In this document: positions 24,851 to 32,413 of the stretch, one piece after another
How the letters are laid out: each line of letters opens with the position of its first letter
Position numbering within the stretch: the stretch's first letter is position 1
Assembly: GCA_024643645.1 (NCBI GenBank)
Contig: JAHEMN010000001.1
Location: 63,662-96,560, forward strand
Direction of reading: 5' to 3'
Source of the DNA: Chitinophagaceae bacterium
GTDB taxonomy: Bacteria; Bacteroidota; Bacteroidia; Chitinophagales; Chitinophagaceae
DNA length: 32,899 bases
The notes under the pieces: generated by a model
Databases searched by the model: none
The model's input: only the letters and a program-made list of their open reading frames with translations
What the model was told of the DNA's origin: nothing
Made by a program: the position numbers and the translations under genes

Positions 24851-25711
24851 ATGTCGGCATCCCTTGAAACCAGAAATCGTACTCAGGCCTCACTGATCAC
24901 AATTGGTTTTGCTATTTCAGCAATACTATTGATGATCTTCCTTAAATGGAAGTTACCTGAATTTGTAAAGACCGTTTACGAACCTGGTATAGAAGTAGAG
25001 CTTAACCTCGCAGATGAGCCTGAAATACTGGCTGATGGTGGAGGTGGTGGTGGAAATCCCGTTCAGGCTGCTGATGTGGCTGGTATTGCACCTTATACAC
25101 CACCTGCACCCGGAGAAAATCAGGATTCTAAAGACATTGAGGAATTTAACGATCCAAATAGCCCGGAAATAACTAAACCTATTGTTTCAAAACCTAAGGC
25201 GACAACAATCACTAATACATCTGTTGCAAAAGCAGATCCAAAACCATTAGTTGAAGTTCCTGCCCCTAAAGTTCCAAAAGCGGTATTAGGAAAGACCACA
25301 ACAGGCACCGGCCGTGGTGGTGGCGCTGCTGATGATTATGATAAAGCTGGTGGCAGTGGCACAGGAAGCGGTGTAGGTAATGGCAGTGGAACCGGTGGTG
25401 GAAGTGGTACAGGAAATGGTGGTGGAAACGGCTCCGGATCAGGTAGTGGTAATGGACCAAAAGTAATGGGTGGTGATAGAAAGATCATAAGGCATTATTC
25501 TTTCCAGGGTGACCTTGAAAAAGCAACTATTTATGCCAATGTTAGTGTTTCACCTGAAGGAACAGGTAGGTTTGTAAGTATAGCAAGAGGATCTTCAAGC
25601 ACCAATAGTGGATATAAAACTGCTATTATGCAATATTTACAAAATATCAGGTTCGATAAATCTGATCATGAATCGATGGTTACTGTACGATTTAATTTTG
25701 AAGTAAATTAA
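24851..25711 (+). CDS. TonB-like energy-transducer protein with Gly-rich linker
   Basis: A 286-residue protein from the ATG at 24851. One N-terminal helix (about residues 15-34) follows a short cytoplasmic tail. The linker is Pro/Lys/Val rich and then Gly/Ser/Thr/Asn rich. The last 70 residues resemble a TonB C-terminal domain: Ala-Thr-Ile-Tyr-Ala-Asn-Val-Ser-Val-Ser-Pro-Glu-Gly, then Ala-Arg-Gly-Ser-Ser-Ser, and Val-Thr-Val-Arg-Phe-Asn-Phe-Glu. TonB couples the inner-membrane proton gradient to outer-membrane receptors through ExbB/ExbD. No exbB or exbD gene lies in the window; the upstream gene is an MFS transporter. The domain match is moderate and the protein could have another periplasm-spanning role. 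Confidence 0.7.
   Translation: MSASLETRNRTQASLITIGFAISAILLMIFLKWKLPEFVKTVYEPGIEVELNLADEPEILADGGGGGGNPVQAADVAGIAPYTPPAPGENQDSKDIEEFNDPNSPEITKPIVSKPKATTITNTSVAKADPKPLVEVPAPKVPKAVLGKTTTGTGRGGGAADDYDKAGGSGTGSGVGNGSGTGGGSGTGNGGGNGSGSGSGNGPKVMGGDRKIIRHYSFQGDLEKATIYANVSVSPEGTGRFVSIARGSSSTNSGYKTAIMQYLQNIRFDKSDHESMVTVRFNFEVN
25349..25456 (+). repeat. Gly-Ser/Thr/Asn-rich low-complexity coding repeat
   Basis: About 36 codons alternate Gly with Ser, Thr, Asn or Gly (for example Gly-Ser-Gly-Thr-Gly). GGT and GGC/GGA codons dominate, so the DNA is G-rich against an A/T-rich background. It encodes the flexible linker of the TonB-like protein and may vary in length between strains. Confidence 0.8.
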
Positions 25712-25730
25712 TATTTCCAATAATTAATAT

Positions 25731-25776
25731 AAAGGGATGCGATGGCTACAATCCATAACATCCCTTTCTTATTTTT
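25731..25776 (+). terminator. terminator between the TonB-like gene and folC
   Basis: AAAGGGATG (25731-25739) and CATCCCTTT (25759-25767) form a perfect 9-bp stem. An inner ATGG/CCAT stem closes a 7-base loop. A T-rich run (CTTATTTTT) follows. The in-frame ATG at 25742 lies inside the hairpin, which argues against its use as the folC start. Confidence 0.75.
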
Positions 25777-25783
25777 GTCCGGT

Positions 25784-27082
25784 ATGGATTATCAGCAAAC
25801 ACTGGACTATTTATTCAACCGCTTACCAATGTTCAGCAGAATAGGTGCTGCTGCTTACAAAGAAGATCTGACCAATACCATAGAATTATGCAATGCATTA
25901 GGGAATCCGCAAAAAAAATTTAAAAGCATACATATTGCCGGTACAAATGGAAAAGGATCTGTTAGCCATATGCTGGCAGCAATACTGCAAACAGCAGGCT
26001 ATAAAACAGGTTTATATACATCGCCTCATTTAAAAGATTTTCGGGAGAGAATAAAGATCAATGGAGAGGAGATCAGTGAAGATTTTGTCGTAGCCTTTAC
26101 GAAAGAAATTAGTCCAATTATTGAAAAAATAGAACCAAGCTTTTTTGAGATCACAGTTGCAATGGCATTTGCATATTTCGCTCAGGAGAAAGTGGACATA
26201 GCAATTATTGAAACAGGACTGGGTGGCCGGCTGGACAGTACAAATATCATTTCACCGGAACTTTCCATTATCACCAATATCGGTATGGATCATATGCAAT
26301 TCCTTGGTGATACCATTGAGAAGATAGCGACAGAAAAAGCAGGCATTATTAAACCCGGTATTCCGGTAGTCATTGGTGAAACCAATCAAGTAACACTACC
26401 AGTTTTTGAAAGAATAGCGAAAGAAAAAAAAGCAGCTCTTTGCCATGCTGACAATAAACGAATGATCGCTGATTATAAATGGGAGAAAAATGAATTAATA
26501 GTTGAGGTAGCAACAGAACATAGCACAGATCACAAAGTTTATCATCTCGACCTCACTGGAATTTACCAGTTGAAAAACATATTATCAGTCATTGAGTCCT
26601 GTTTTCAATTACAAAGAAAGGGCTGGAAAATAAGTGAGCAACATATTAAGGAAGGACTACAGCATACCAAAAAACTAACAGGTCTTCATGGGCGGTGGGA
26701 AACTTTACATTCTTCCCCAAAAGTAATTGTTGATGTAGCACATAATGTTGAAGGTGTAAGACAATTAATCCGACAAATTGAAATCACAACACATAAAAAT
26801 CTTCATTTGATAATTGGCTTGGCTGCAGATAAAGAGATAAATGAAATACTGGAAATATTACCAACATATGCTATTTATTATTTTACAAAAGCACAGATCC
26901 CAAGAGCTATTGCTGAGGATGATCTGAAAAAATTTGGCAACCAGACAGGACTTAGAGGCAATGCATATCCTGAAGTAAACAGTGCCATTGAAACTGCAAT
27001 AAGCAAGTCAGATAAGGATGACCTGATAATTATTTTTGGAAGTATTTTTTTAGCAGGAGAAATTGCTTATCAGTTTAAATAG
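25784..27082 (+). CDS. folC: folylpolyglutamate synthase/dihydrofolate synthase FolC
   Basis: A 432-residue Mur-ligase-family enzyme that adds glutamate to dihydropteroate and to folates, using ATP. The P-loop is Gly-Thr-Asn-Gly-Lys-Gly-Ser at residues 53-59. Other family signatures are Gly-Leu-Tyr-Thr-Ser-Pro-His-Leu and Glu-Thr-Gly-Leu-Gly-Gly-Arg-Leu-Asp-Ser-Thr-Asn. The C-terminal domain has Gly-Arg-Trp-Glu and Val-Asp-Val-Ala-His-Asn. The ATG at 25784 (Met-Asp-Tyr-Gln-Gln-Thr-Leu) gives the usual N-terminus. An ATG at 25742 would add 14 residues but lies inside a terminator hairpin. Promoter not identified. Confidence 0.95.
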   Translation: MDYQQTLDYLFNRLPMFSRIGAAAYKEDLTNTIELCNALGNPQKKFKSIHIAGTNGKGSVSHMLAAILQTAGYKTGLYTSPHLKDFRERIKINGEEISEDFVVAFTKEISPIIEKIEPSFFEITVAMAFAYFAQEKVDIAIIETGLGGRLDSTNIISPELSIITNIGMDHMQFLGDTIEKIATEKAGIIKPGIPVVIGETNQVTLPVFERIAKEKKAALCHADNKRMIADYKWEKNELIVEVATEHSTDHKVYHLDLTGIYQLKNILSVIESCFQLQRKGWKISEQHIKEGLQHTKKLTGLHGRWETLHSSPKVIVDVAHNVEGVRQLIRQIEITTHKNLHLIIGLAADKEINEILEILPTYAIYYFTKAQIPRAIAEDDLKKFGNQTGLRGNAYPEVNSAIETAISKSDKDDLIIIFGSIFLAGEIAYQFK

Positions 27083-27166
27083 GGCATTTAGTACTTCACT
27101 TTCAAAAGCCTGGATTGATAAACAATGAAAACCCCAAATTAAAAGGTAATTAATAATAGTTGAAAG

Positions 27167-27187
27167 ATACCCTTAAAGAGGTATTTT
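27167..27187 (+). terminator. weak candidate terminator after folC
   Basis: ATACC (27167-27171) pairs with GGTAT (27180-27184), followed by four T in the run TTTTATC. It lies about 85 bases past the folC stop. The stem is short, so this is uncertain. Confidence 0.3.
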
Positions 27188-27224
27188 ATCTCCCAAAAAC
27201 AAATCGTAAATTTATATAAGCTAT

Positions 27225-27232
27225 TTTATTTG
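27225..27232 (+). promoter_or_regulatory. possible -7 element of the caspase-TPR gene
   Basis: TTTATTTG differs from TAnnTTTG at one fixed base. It ends 20 bases before the ATG at 27253, the same distance as other promoters here. It overlaps the alternative GTG start at 27232, which supports the ATG. Confidence 0.35.
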
Positions 27233-27252
27233 TGTTAAACCAATTTTTGGGA

Positions 27253-30200
27253 ATGTCACACCTTTTTTATAAAATATTCTTTATAGTTATTTATAGTATC
27301 TGCTTACAATCAAATTCATTTTCCCAGACAGATACTATGAATAACCGGGGGATTGAACTCGATAAAACAGGACCAATTCAAAAAGGAAAAACTTATGCTA
27401 TTGTGTATGGTGTTTCTGATTATGAATATACAGAGGCAATACCACAATTGAGGTATGCTGATAATGATGCCCGTGATTTTTATAACTTCTTGATGACAAC
27501 AAAGCTTGTCAATGATTCTAATAATATCTTTCTACGTATTGATCAGGACGCAAAAGCATCAACATTTTTTAATGATTTCGGAAAAATCTTGCAAAGACTT
27601 AAAGAAGGGGATCAGGTAATCGTCTATTTTGCCGGCCATGGCGATGTAGAAAAGAACGGCGTTAGTGTTGGCTATTTACTTGGCTATTCCTGTGCCGGTG
27701 GTACTTATGCCGGTGGAGATGTAATAGATCTGGAAACATTGCAAAAATTTGTAAACAGAGCTATTGAATTGAAGGCAAAAGTTATGTTGGTAACAGATGC
27801 TTGCAGACCCGGTAACTTACCTGGAGGAGATGACGGCCGCAGTCAAACATTAGCTTATTTAAAATCTCAATTTGTTAATACAACTAAAATCCTCTCCTGT
27901 AACCAGGGCGAATTATCAAAAGAAATGATCTTCCCTTCTTCAGGGGGGCATGGTGTCTTCACTTACTTTTTATTGGAAGCAATGCAAGGTATGGCAGTTA
28001 AGGAAACAGAAGAATATATAACTCTGTATGATATAAAAAAATACATCGCTGATAGTGTGAGGACATACACCGGGAAAAAACAAAATCCGGTTGTAATTGG
28101 TGATGATAATGAACCTATTGTAAAATTAGATAAAGAATTAAGGGCCGCTATTGTTGCACAACGTAATCGCATATTACCATCAAATGATGTTGCATTCAGA
28201 TCAATTAATAAAAAAACATATGATCTTTCACCGAAAGATTCTTTGTTATTTAAAAAATTCTATGATCAGTTAAAAAACGGGAATCTGCATAAACCATCCG
28301 GAGATAATGCCTTTGAGACCTTTAAAAAGGCCAGGACTGTATTAACTAATAAAGATGTGATCTATGATATGAAAACTGACCTTGCAGCAAAACTGGAAGA
28401 TGCAGTACAACCGCTAATGAATAAATTCATTCGGGGCCAGTTTCAGGATTATCCTGACAGTCTTTTTGATGAAGCTAATAACAGATTAAAAATAGTACAG
28501 GATGATCTGATGGACAGTACCGATTTCAGGTACAATGAAATAAAAGCAAAAAGGATCTTTTTTATTGCATCAGTTCACAATACACCAAGGGCATTGCTTT
28601 TGTTACATGTGGCAGATTCCCTCATGCCAAATACCGCTTTTATTAATTTTGAGATCGGCCGGCATTATACAGAAGAGCAAGAGTTTGCTGATTCTGCATT
28701 AAAATATCTAAACAAGTCAATCTTGTTATCTCCCCGATGGAGTTACCCCAGGTTTATGATCGGGAATATTTATTACCACAAAAAAGAATATAACCGTGCC
28801 AGAATATTTTATGATCAAGCTATAAATCTTCAGCCCAATTTTGTTTATGCACTTTTCAATCTGGCATTAACATATAAACAATTAAAACAAAAAGATTCTG
28901 CAAATTATTATTTTCAAAAGGCTGTTGCAATTGATAAAACATTGGAAAATGAATGGGAAAGTGAAAGAAAAACAGAGAATGAAATCGTCTCACTTGGAAA
29001 ATCAATTCGTAAAACTGAAGTAGATGAGGAATTGGTATTTGCCGGTCTTTTACCACCTGAACTTGATAATGCGAAGCAAGACATAAGTAATGAAGCTAAA
29101 GAAGGATATAATTATTATTCTAAAGCATATTACCAAAATTTGAATGGAAAAATAGATAGTGCAAGATACAATTATCAACTTGCCGCTAAATCATTTGAAA
29201 AAGCCTATCAAAACAAAACATTCCCACTCTCCTATTTTGCTACCTGGGGTTACATTTATCAGGAATTAAAAATGAATGATAAGGCAAAGGAAATTTATGA
29301 ACTTGCTTTGAAAATTGATACTACAGATTTTGATCTATACTCATTTGGAATTGCATGGATTGAAGATAAGAACGGAAAGACAACAGAAGCAATGGAATGG
29401 TATAAAAAAGCAATTGCCTATAATCCTAACTATTATAAAGCACATAATAATTTAGGATGGGGGTTTGCCCGGCAAAAAGATAATGATAGTGCCGTTTATT
29501 ATTACCACCAGGCTTTATATCTAAATCCATACTTTACCATTACCATAAATAATCTCGCCAATATATATTTTGATGATTTCAATGATGATTCAGCAATTTA
29601 TTATTATAAAGAATTACTCCCTTTACTTGAAACACCATCAGCCAGTACTTATAACAGGATTGGTATTTCTTATGATTATACAGGTCGTTATGATAGTGCA
29701 ATTGTATATTTCTCAAAAGCTGTTAATATAGATTCAAAAGAAGCTGTATTTAAGAAGAATCTTGCTGATGCATATTATCATAATAAGGATTATAAAAAAG
29801 CTGCCGAATATTATGAATCAGCCAATTTGTTATCGGCTGACAGTGCAAAAGTTACACTTGACCTTGCATTAAGCTATGCATATATCAATAATTTCAAAAA
29901 AGCTGAAGAAATATTAAAGCGAAGTATTACAAATAATAAAAAGGAGAAAAATCAATACCTGTTATATTATAATCTCGGTTGGGTATTTGACAAACAAAAA
30001 AAGTTAAATGAAGCACTTTTTTGGTATAGAAAATGTGTTAATGACAATCCAACGTATGCAAATGGATTAAATAATCTGGGTTATACTTATGACAGACTGG
30101 GAAAATCAGATTCAGCAATAATCTGGTTCCGGCAAGCTGTTACTACAAATCCAACATATACCAGATCGCTATATAATCTTGCATTAGTGTACAATGATCT

Positions 30201-30822
30201 ATATAAGTACGACTCCTCATTATTTTACTATAAAAAATTATATACACTTGTTCCGGATGACGCATCAGTTTCCTACGAAATAGGATCATCCTATTATTAT
30301 GATTACAATTATGATTCTGCCGCATTTTACCTGGATAATGCTGTTCGATTAAAGAAAGAAAATGCTTTGTATTGGGCCAAAGCAGGAGATAATTATTTTG
30401 ATATGGCAACAATCAATAATAATGATCCAGACACATACATAAAAGCAATTAATCATTTTAAAGAAGCAATCCGACTTGACAGTACCCAATATCTGGCATT
30501 GAATCGCCTTGGAGTATCCTACATATACCTAAACAGATTAAAAGAGGCTACAGAAATCTATAAGTTGGCTTTGCAAAAAGATGCTATTTATAAAAACACT
30601 TATGAGTATAACCTGGCATGTATCTATTCATTACAAAAGGAAATAGATAAAGCTATTGACTATTTCAATCGTTCTTTAGAAAGCGGTTACAATAATCTGG
30701 CACATATCGAAGAGGATACTGATCTGGATAATATCAGGACAAATCCAGCATTTAAAAAAATCATTGAAAAGTTCTTCAAAGAAGCAGAAATAAATAAGTA
30801 TCCCCGCTTATATGGGAATTAA
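27253..30822 (+). CDS. secreted caspase-like (peptidase C14) protein with long TPR array
   Basis: A 1189-residue protein. A signal peptide covers about residues 1-25 (Asn-Ser-Phe-Ser-Gln). A caspase/metacaspase-like domain follows at about 43-300. It begins Tyr-Ala-Ile-Val-Tyr-Gly-Val-Ser-Asp-Tyr, with the catalytic His at H129 (Tyr-Phe-Ala-Gly-His-Gly-Asp) and Cys at C184 (Thr-Asp-Ala-Cys-Arg-Pro-Gly), so the dyad is intact. From about residue 440 to the end there are roughly fifteen TPR-like repeats, many carrying Asp-Ser-Ala and Tyr-Tyr. TPRs bind peptides or partner proteins, so it may be a regulated protease with its own docking platform. Export argues against a cytoplasmic cell-death role. 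Monocistronic; its stop overlaps the convergent Nudix gene by 4 bases. The frame extends to a GTG at 27232. Confidence 0.9.
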   Translation: MSHLFYKIFFIVIYSICLQSNSFSQTDTMNNRGIELDKTGPIQKGKTYAIVYGVSDYEYTEAIPQLRYADNDARDFYNFLMTTKLVNDSNNIFLRIDQDAKASTFFNDFGKILQRLKEGDQVIVYFAGHGDVEKNGVSVGYLLGYSCAGGTYAGGDVIDLETLQKFVNRAIELKAKVMLVTDACRPGNLPGGDDGRSQTLAYLKSQFVNTTKILSCNQGELSKEMIFPSSGGHGVFTYFLLEAMQGMAVKETEEYITLYDIKKYIADSVRTYTGKKQNPVVIGDDNEPIVKLDKELRAAIVAQRNRILPSNDVAFRSINKKTYDLSPKDSLLFKKFYDQLKNGNLHKPSGDNAFETFKKARTVLTNKDVIYDMKTDLAAKLEDAVQPLMNKFIRGQFQDYPDSLFDEANNRLKIVQDDLMDSTDFRYNEIKAKRIFFIASVHNTPRALLLLHVADSLMPNTAFINFEIGRHYTEEQEFADSALKYLNKSILLSPRWSYPRFMIGNIYYHKKEYNRARIFYDQAINLQPNFVYALFNLALTYKQLKQKDSANYYFQKAVAIDKTLENEWESERKTENEIVSLGKSIRKTEVDEELVFAGLLPPELDNAKQDISNEAKEGYNYYSKAYYQNLNGKIDSARYNYQLAAKSFEKAYQNKTFPLSYFATWGYIYQELKMNDKAKEIYELALKIDTTDFDLYSFGIAWIEDKNGKTTEAMEWYKKAIAYNPNYYKAHNNLGWGFARQKDNDSAVYYYHQALYLNPYFTITINNLANIYFDDFNDDSAIYYYKELLPLLETPSASTYNRIGISYDYTGRYDSAIVYFSKAVNIDSKEAVFKKNLADAYYHNKDYKKAAEYYESANLLSADSAKVTLDLALSYAYINNFKKAEEILKRSITNNKKEKNQYLLYYNLGWVFDKQKKLNEALFWYRKCVNDNPTYANGLNNLGYTYDRLGKSDSAIIWFRQAVTTNPTYTRSLYNLALVYNDLYKYDSSLFYYKKLYTLVPDDASVSYEIGSSYYYDYNYDSAAFYLDNAVRLKKENALYWAKAGDNYFDMATINNNDPDTYIKAINHFKEAIRLDSTQYLALNRLGVSYIYLNRLKEATEIYKLALQKDAIYKNTYEYNLACIYSLQKEIDKAIDYFNRSLESGYNNLAHIEEDTDLDNIRTNPAFKKIIEKFFKEAEINKYPRLYGN

Positions 30823-31376
30823 AGCTTCAACTCTCCTAATTCGATCAAAGCGTAGAGTATACAACTGACATGCATTGACTGAACGATCTTATTTTCTTTT
30901 ATTAGCTGCTTCAATTCATTAATGGTAAAAAACTCAAGTTCTATTTCTTCGTTTTCATCCAACTGCTGTTCTGCTATCTTTTCACCTCCGGTTGCCAAAA
31001 ACATATGTAACAGATTACTATTGGTAGATGGATTAGGAGAGATACGTCCTAAATATTTGTAAGCAGAAAATTGATAGCCGGTTTCTTCCAGCAATTCTCT
31101 GGCTATAGCTTTCTCATGATCTTCATCCGTATCATCAACACATCCACCAGGTATTTCGATACATGTTTCACCTAATGCATGACGATATTGACGAACCATA
31201 ATTACTTTGCCCTCGGCAGTAACAGGCACCGCTCCTACCCAGGTAGGGAAATCATATACATAATAAGGATCTACTATTTTTCCTCCGGGAGTTTCGCAAA
31301 CTTCTTTCCGGACCTTGAACCAACGATCATCAAATAATAATTCTGACGAAATAGTTTTCCATCTAAGATCTGCCAT
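30819..31376 (-). CDS. Nudix hydrolase, ADP-ribose pyrophosphatase-like
   Basis: A 185-residue Nudix hydrolase that cleaves nucleoside diphosphates linked to another group. The Nudix box is G78-x6-E85-x7-R93-Glu-Leu-Leu-E97-E98-Thr-G100. All catalytic residues are present, with one extra residue before the first Glu relative to the G-x5-E consensus. The N-terminal part (Val-Arg-Gln-Tyr-Arg-His-Ala and Glu-Ile-Pro-Gly-Gly) is like ADP-sugar pyrophosphatases. It is the last gene of the minus-strand run, 48 bases after the DinB gene, and overlaps the stop of the caspase gene by 4 bases. The substrate is not determined. Confidence 0.92.
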   Translation of the reverse strand: MADLRWKTISSELLFDDRWFKVRKEVCETPGGKIVDPYYVYDFPTWVGAVPVTAEGKVIMVRQYRHALGETCIEIPGGCVDDTDEDHEKAIARELLEETGYQFSAYKYLGRISPNPSTNSNLLHMFLATGGEKIAEQQLDENEEIELEFFTINELKQLIKENKIVQSMHVSCILYALIELGELKL

Positions 31377-31424
31377 ATAAATAATTTCTGAATAAACAGT
31401 TTAACCTTTTGGCTTTATAAATCT

Positions 31425-31964
31425 TCACCATCCCATTCTTTCTCTTAAAGATGTAATATGGGCAACATGGTGCTTACCATGCCATGCATACATGCCCAAT
31501 AAAAACCAGAGACGCATTGTCTTTTTATGTTCCGGATGAAAAATAGTTCTGTTATTCCATTCGTCATCTGTCATATACTTTAATGTTTCATGCCAGCGAA
31601 TATGCAATGCATGTAATAAAGTAATGGAGATATTTACAGGAAGTTTTTTAACATCTTCCATTTCTGCCCATAGCTTTTCATCATAAGCCTTTATAACAGG
31701 GTTATCTTCTGTCAATCCCAATTTAAAACGCATATAAGCATTCATATGACTATCTGCTATATGATGCACCAGTTGATGAACAGTCCACCCTCCTTGTCTG
31801 TAAGGTGTCTTTATTTGTGCTTCATCCAGATTCAATAATGCATTTTCAAGATGAAGAGGTAAAAACTTAATATCAGCCAGCCATTCAACCTTTTGTTCTA
31901 TAGAAAATGGCTTGGGTTCATATTCCCCGATCGGATAACGATAATCTATTTCAGTTGATAACAT
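31425..31964 (-). CDS. DinB/YfiT-family metal-dependent protein, putative bacillithiol transferase
   Basis: A 179-residue four-helix DinB-fold protein of the YfiT subfamily. It begins with the YfiT-like Tyr-Pro-Ile-Gly and carries Asp-Ser-His-Met-Asn-Ala-Tyr-Met-Arg-Phe-Lys. The metal ligands are probably H67 (in His-His-Ile-Ala) and H162 and H166 (in Trp-His-Gly-Lys-His-His). Family members include bacillithiol S-transferases and related thiol-dependent enzymes, but some have other functions. The bshB1 gene in the same window supports a bacillithiol link. It lies 8 bases after the FKBP gene, so it is cotranscribed. Confidence 0.88.
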   Translation of the reverse strand: MLSTEIDYRYPIGEYEPKPFSIEQKVEWLADIKFLPLHLENALLNLDEAQIKTPYRQGGWTVHQLVHHIADSHMNAYMRFKLGLTEDNPVIKAYDEKLWAEMEDVKKLPVNISITLLHALHIRWHETLKYMTDDEWNNRTIFHPEHKKTMRLWFLLGMYAWHGKHHVAHITSLRERMGW

Positions 31965-31972
31965 AACAAATT

Positions 31973-32410
31973 TTATTTAACTATTTCTAATAATTCAACT
32001 TCAAATATTAAAGTGGCTCCACCAGGTATATCACTACCGGCACCTCTATCGCCATACGCCAGATCAGATGGTATCCACAATCGCCAATGACTTCCTTCTT
32101 TCATCAATGGTAAAGCGATCTGCCATCCCTTTATCAATGCTTTTAACGGAGCAGAAAATGGTTGTCCCCGCTTGAACGAATTATCAAATTCTTTCCCATC
32201 CAATAATGTGCCTTTGTAATGTGCTTTTACACTATCCGTTACTGCAGGCATTGCACCTGTACCTTCTTTAATAACAAGGTATTGAATACCTTCCGGCAAT
32301 TCTACTATACCTTCTGCTTCTTTATTTGCTGATAAAAATTCTGCACCAGCTTTCTTTTGTGCTTCAATTTTGTCTGACATAAATTGTTTTAGTTTATTTT
32401 GAATACTCAT
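31973..32410 (-). CDS. FKBP-type peptidyl-prolyl cis-trans isomerase
   Basis: A 145-residue FKBP. A short helical N-terminal part (Lys/Gln/Ala-rich) precedes the isomerase domain from about residue 45. Diagnostic residues are Val-Lys-Ala-His-Tyr-Lys-Gly-Thr-Leu, Gly-Lys-Glu-Phe-Asp-Asn-Ser, Gly-Trp-Gln, and Leu-Ala-Tyr-Gly-Asp-Arg-Gly. The last strand is Ala-Thr-Leu-Ile-Phe-Glu-Val-Glu-Leu. It accelerates proline isomerisation in folding proteins. No signal peptide is visible, so it is probably cytoplasmic. It begins 3 bases after the ABC ATPase gene and precedes the DinB gene by 8 bases. Confidence 0.94.
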   Translation of the reverse strand: MSIQNKLKQFMSDKIEAQKKAGAEFLSANKEAEGIVELPEGIQYLVIKEGTGAMPAVTDSVKAHYKGTLLDGKEFDNSFKRGQPFSAPLKALIKGWQIALPLMKEGSHWRLWIPSDLAYGDRGAGSDIPGGATLIFEVELLEIVK

Positions 32411-32413
32411 AAT

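Noticed and set aside
25266-25460. Minus-strand frame rich in His, opposite the Gly-rich linker
   Set aside because: It is the direct reverse reading of the GGT/GGC repeat of the TonB-like gene; composition is an artefact.
25770-25777. TATTTTTG, an exact TAnnTTTG match before folC
   Set aside because: It ends 6 bases before the folC ATG, against 16-26 at other promoters, has no -33 partner, and coincides with the T-rich tail of the terminator.
27963-28172. Minus-strand frame inside the caspase gene
   Set aside because: It is a shadow of the conserved protease domain with no homology or signals of its own.
27253-30822. Caspase-TPR protein as an anti-phage abortive-infection effector
   Set aside because: It has a signal peptide, no toxin or sensor partner and no neighbouring defence genes, so a defence role has no support in the sequence.
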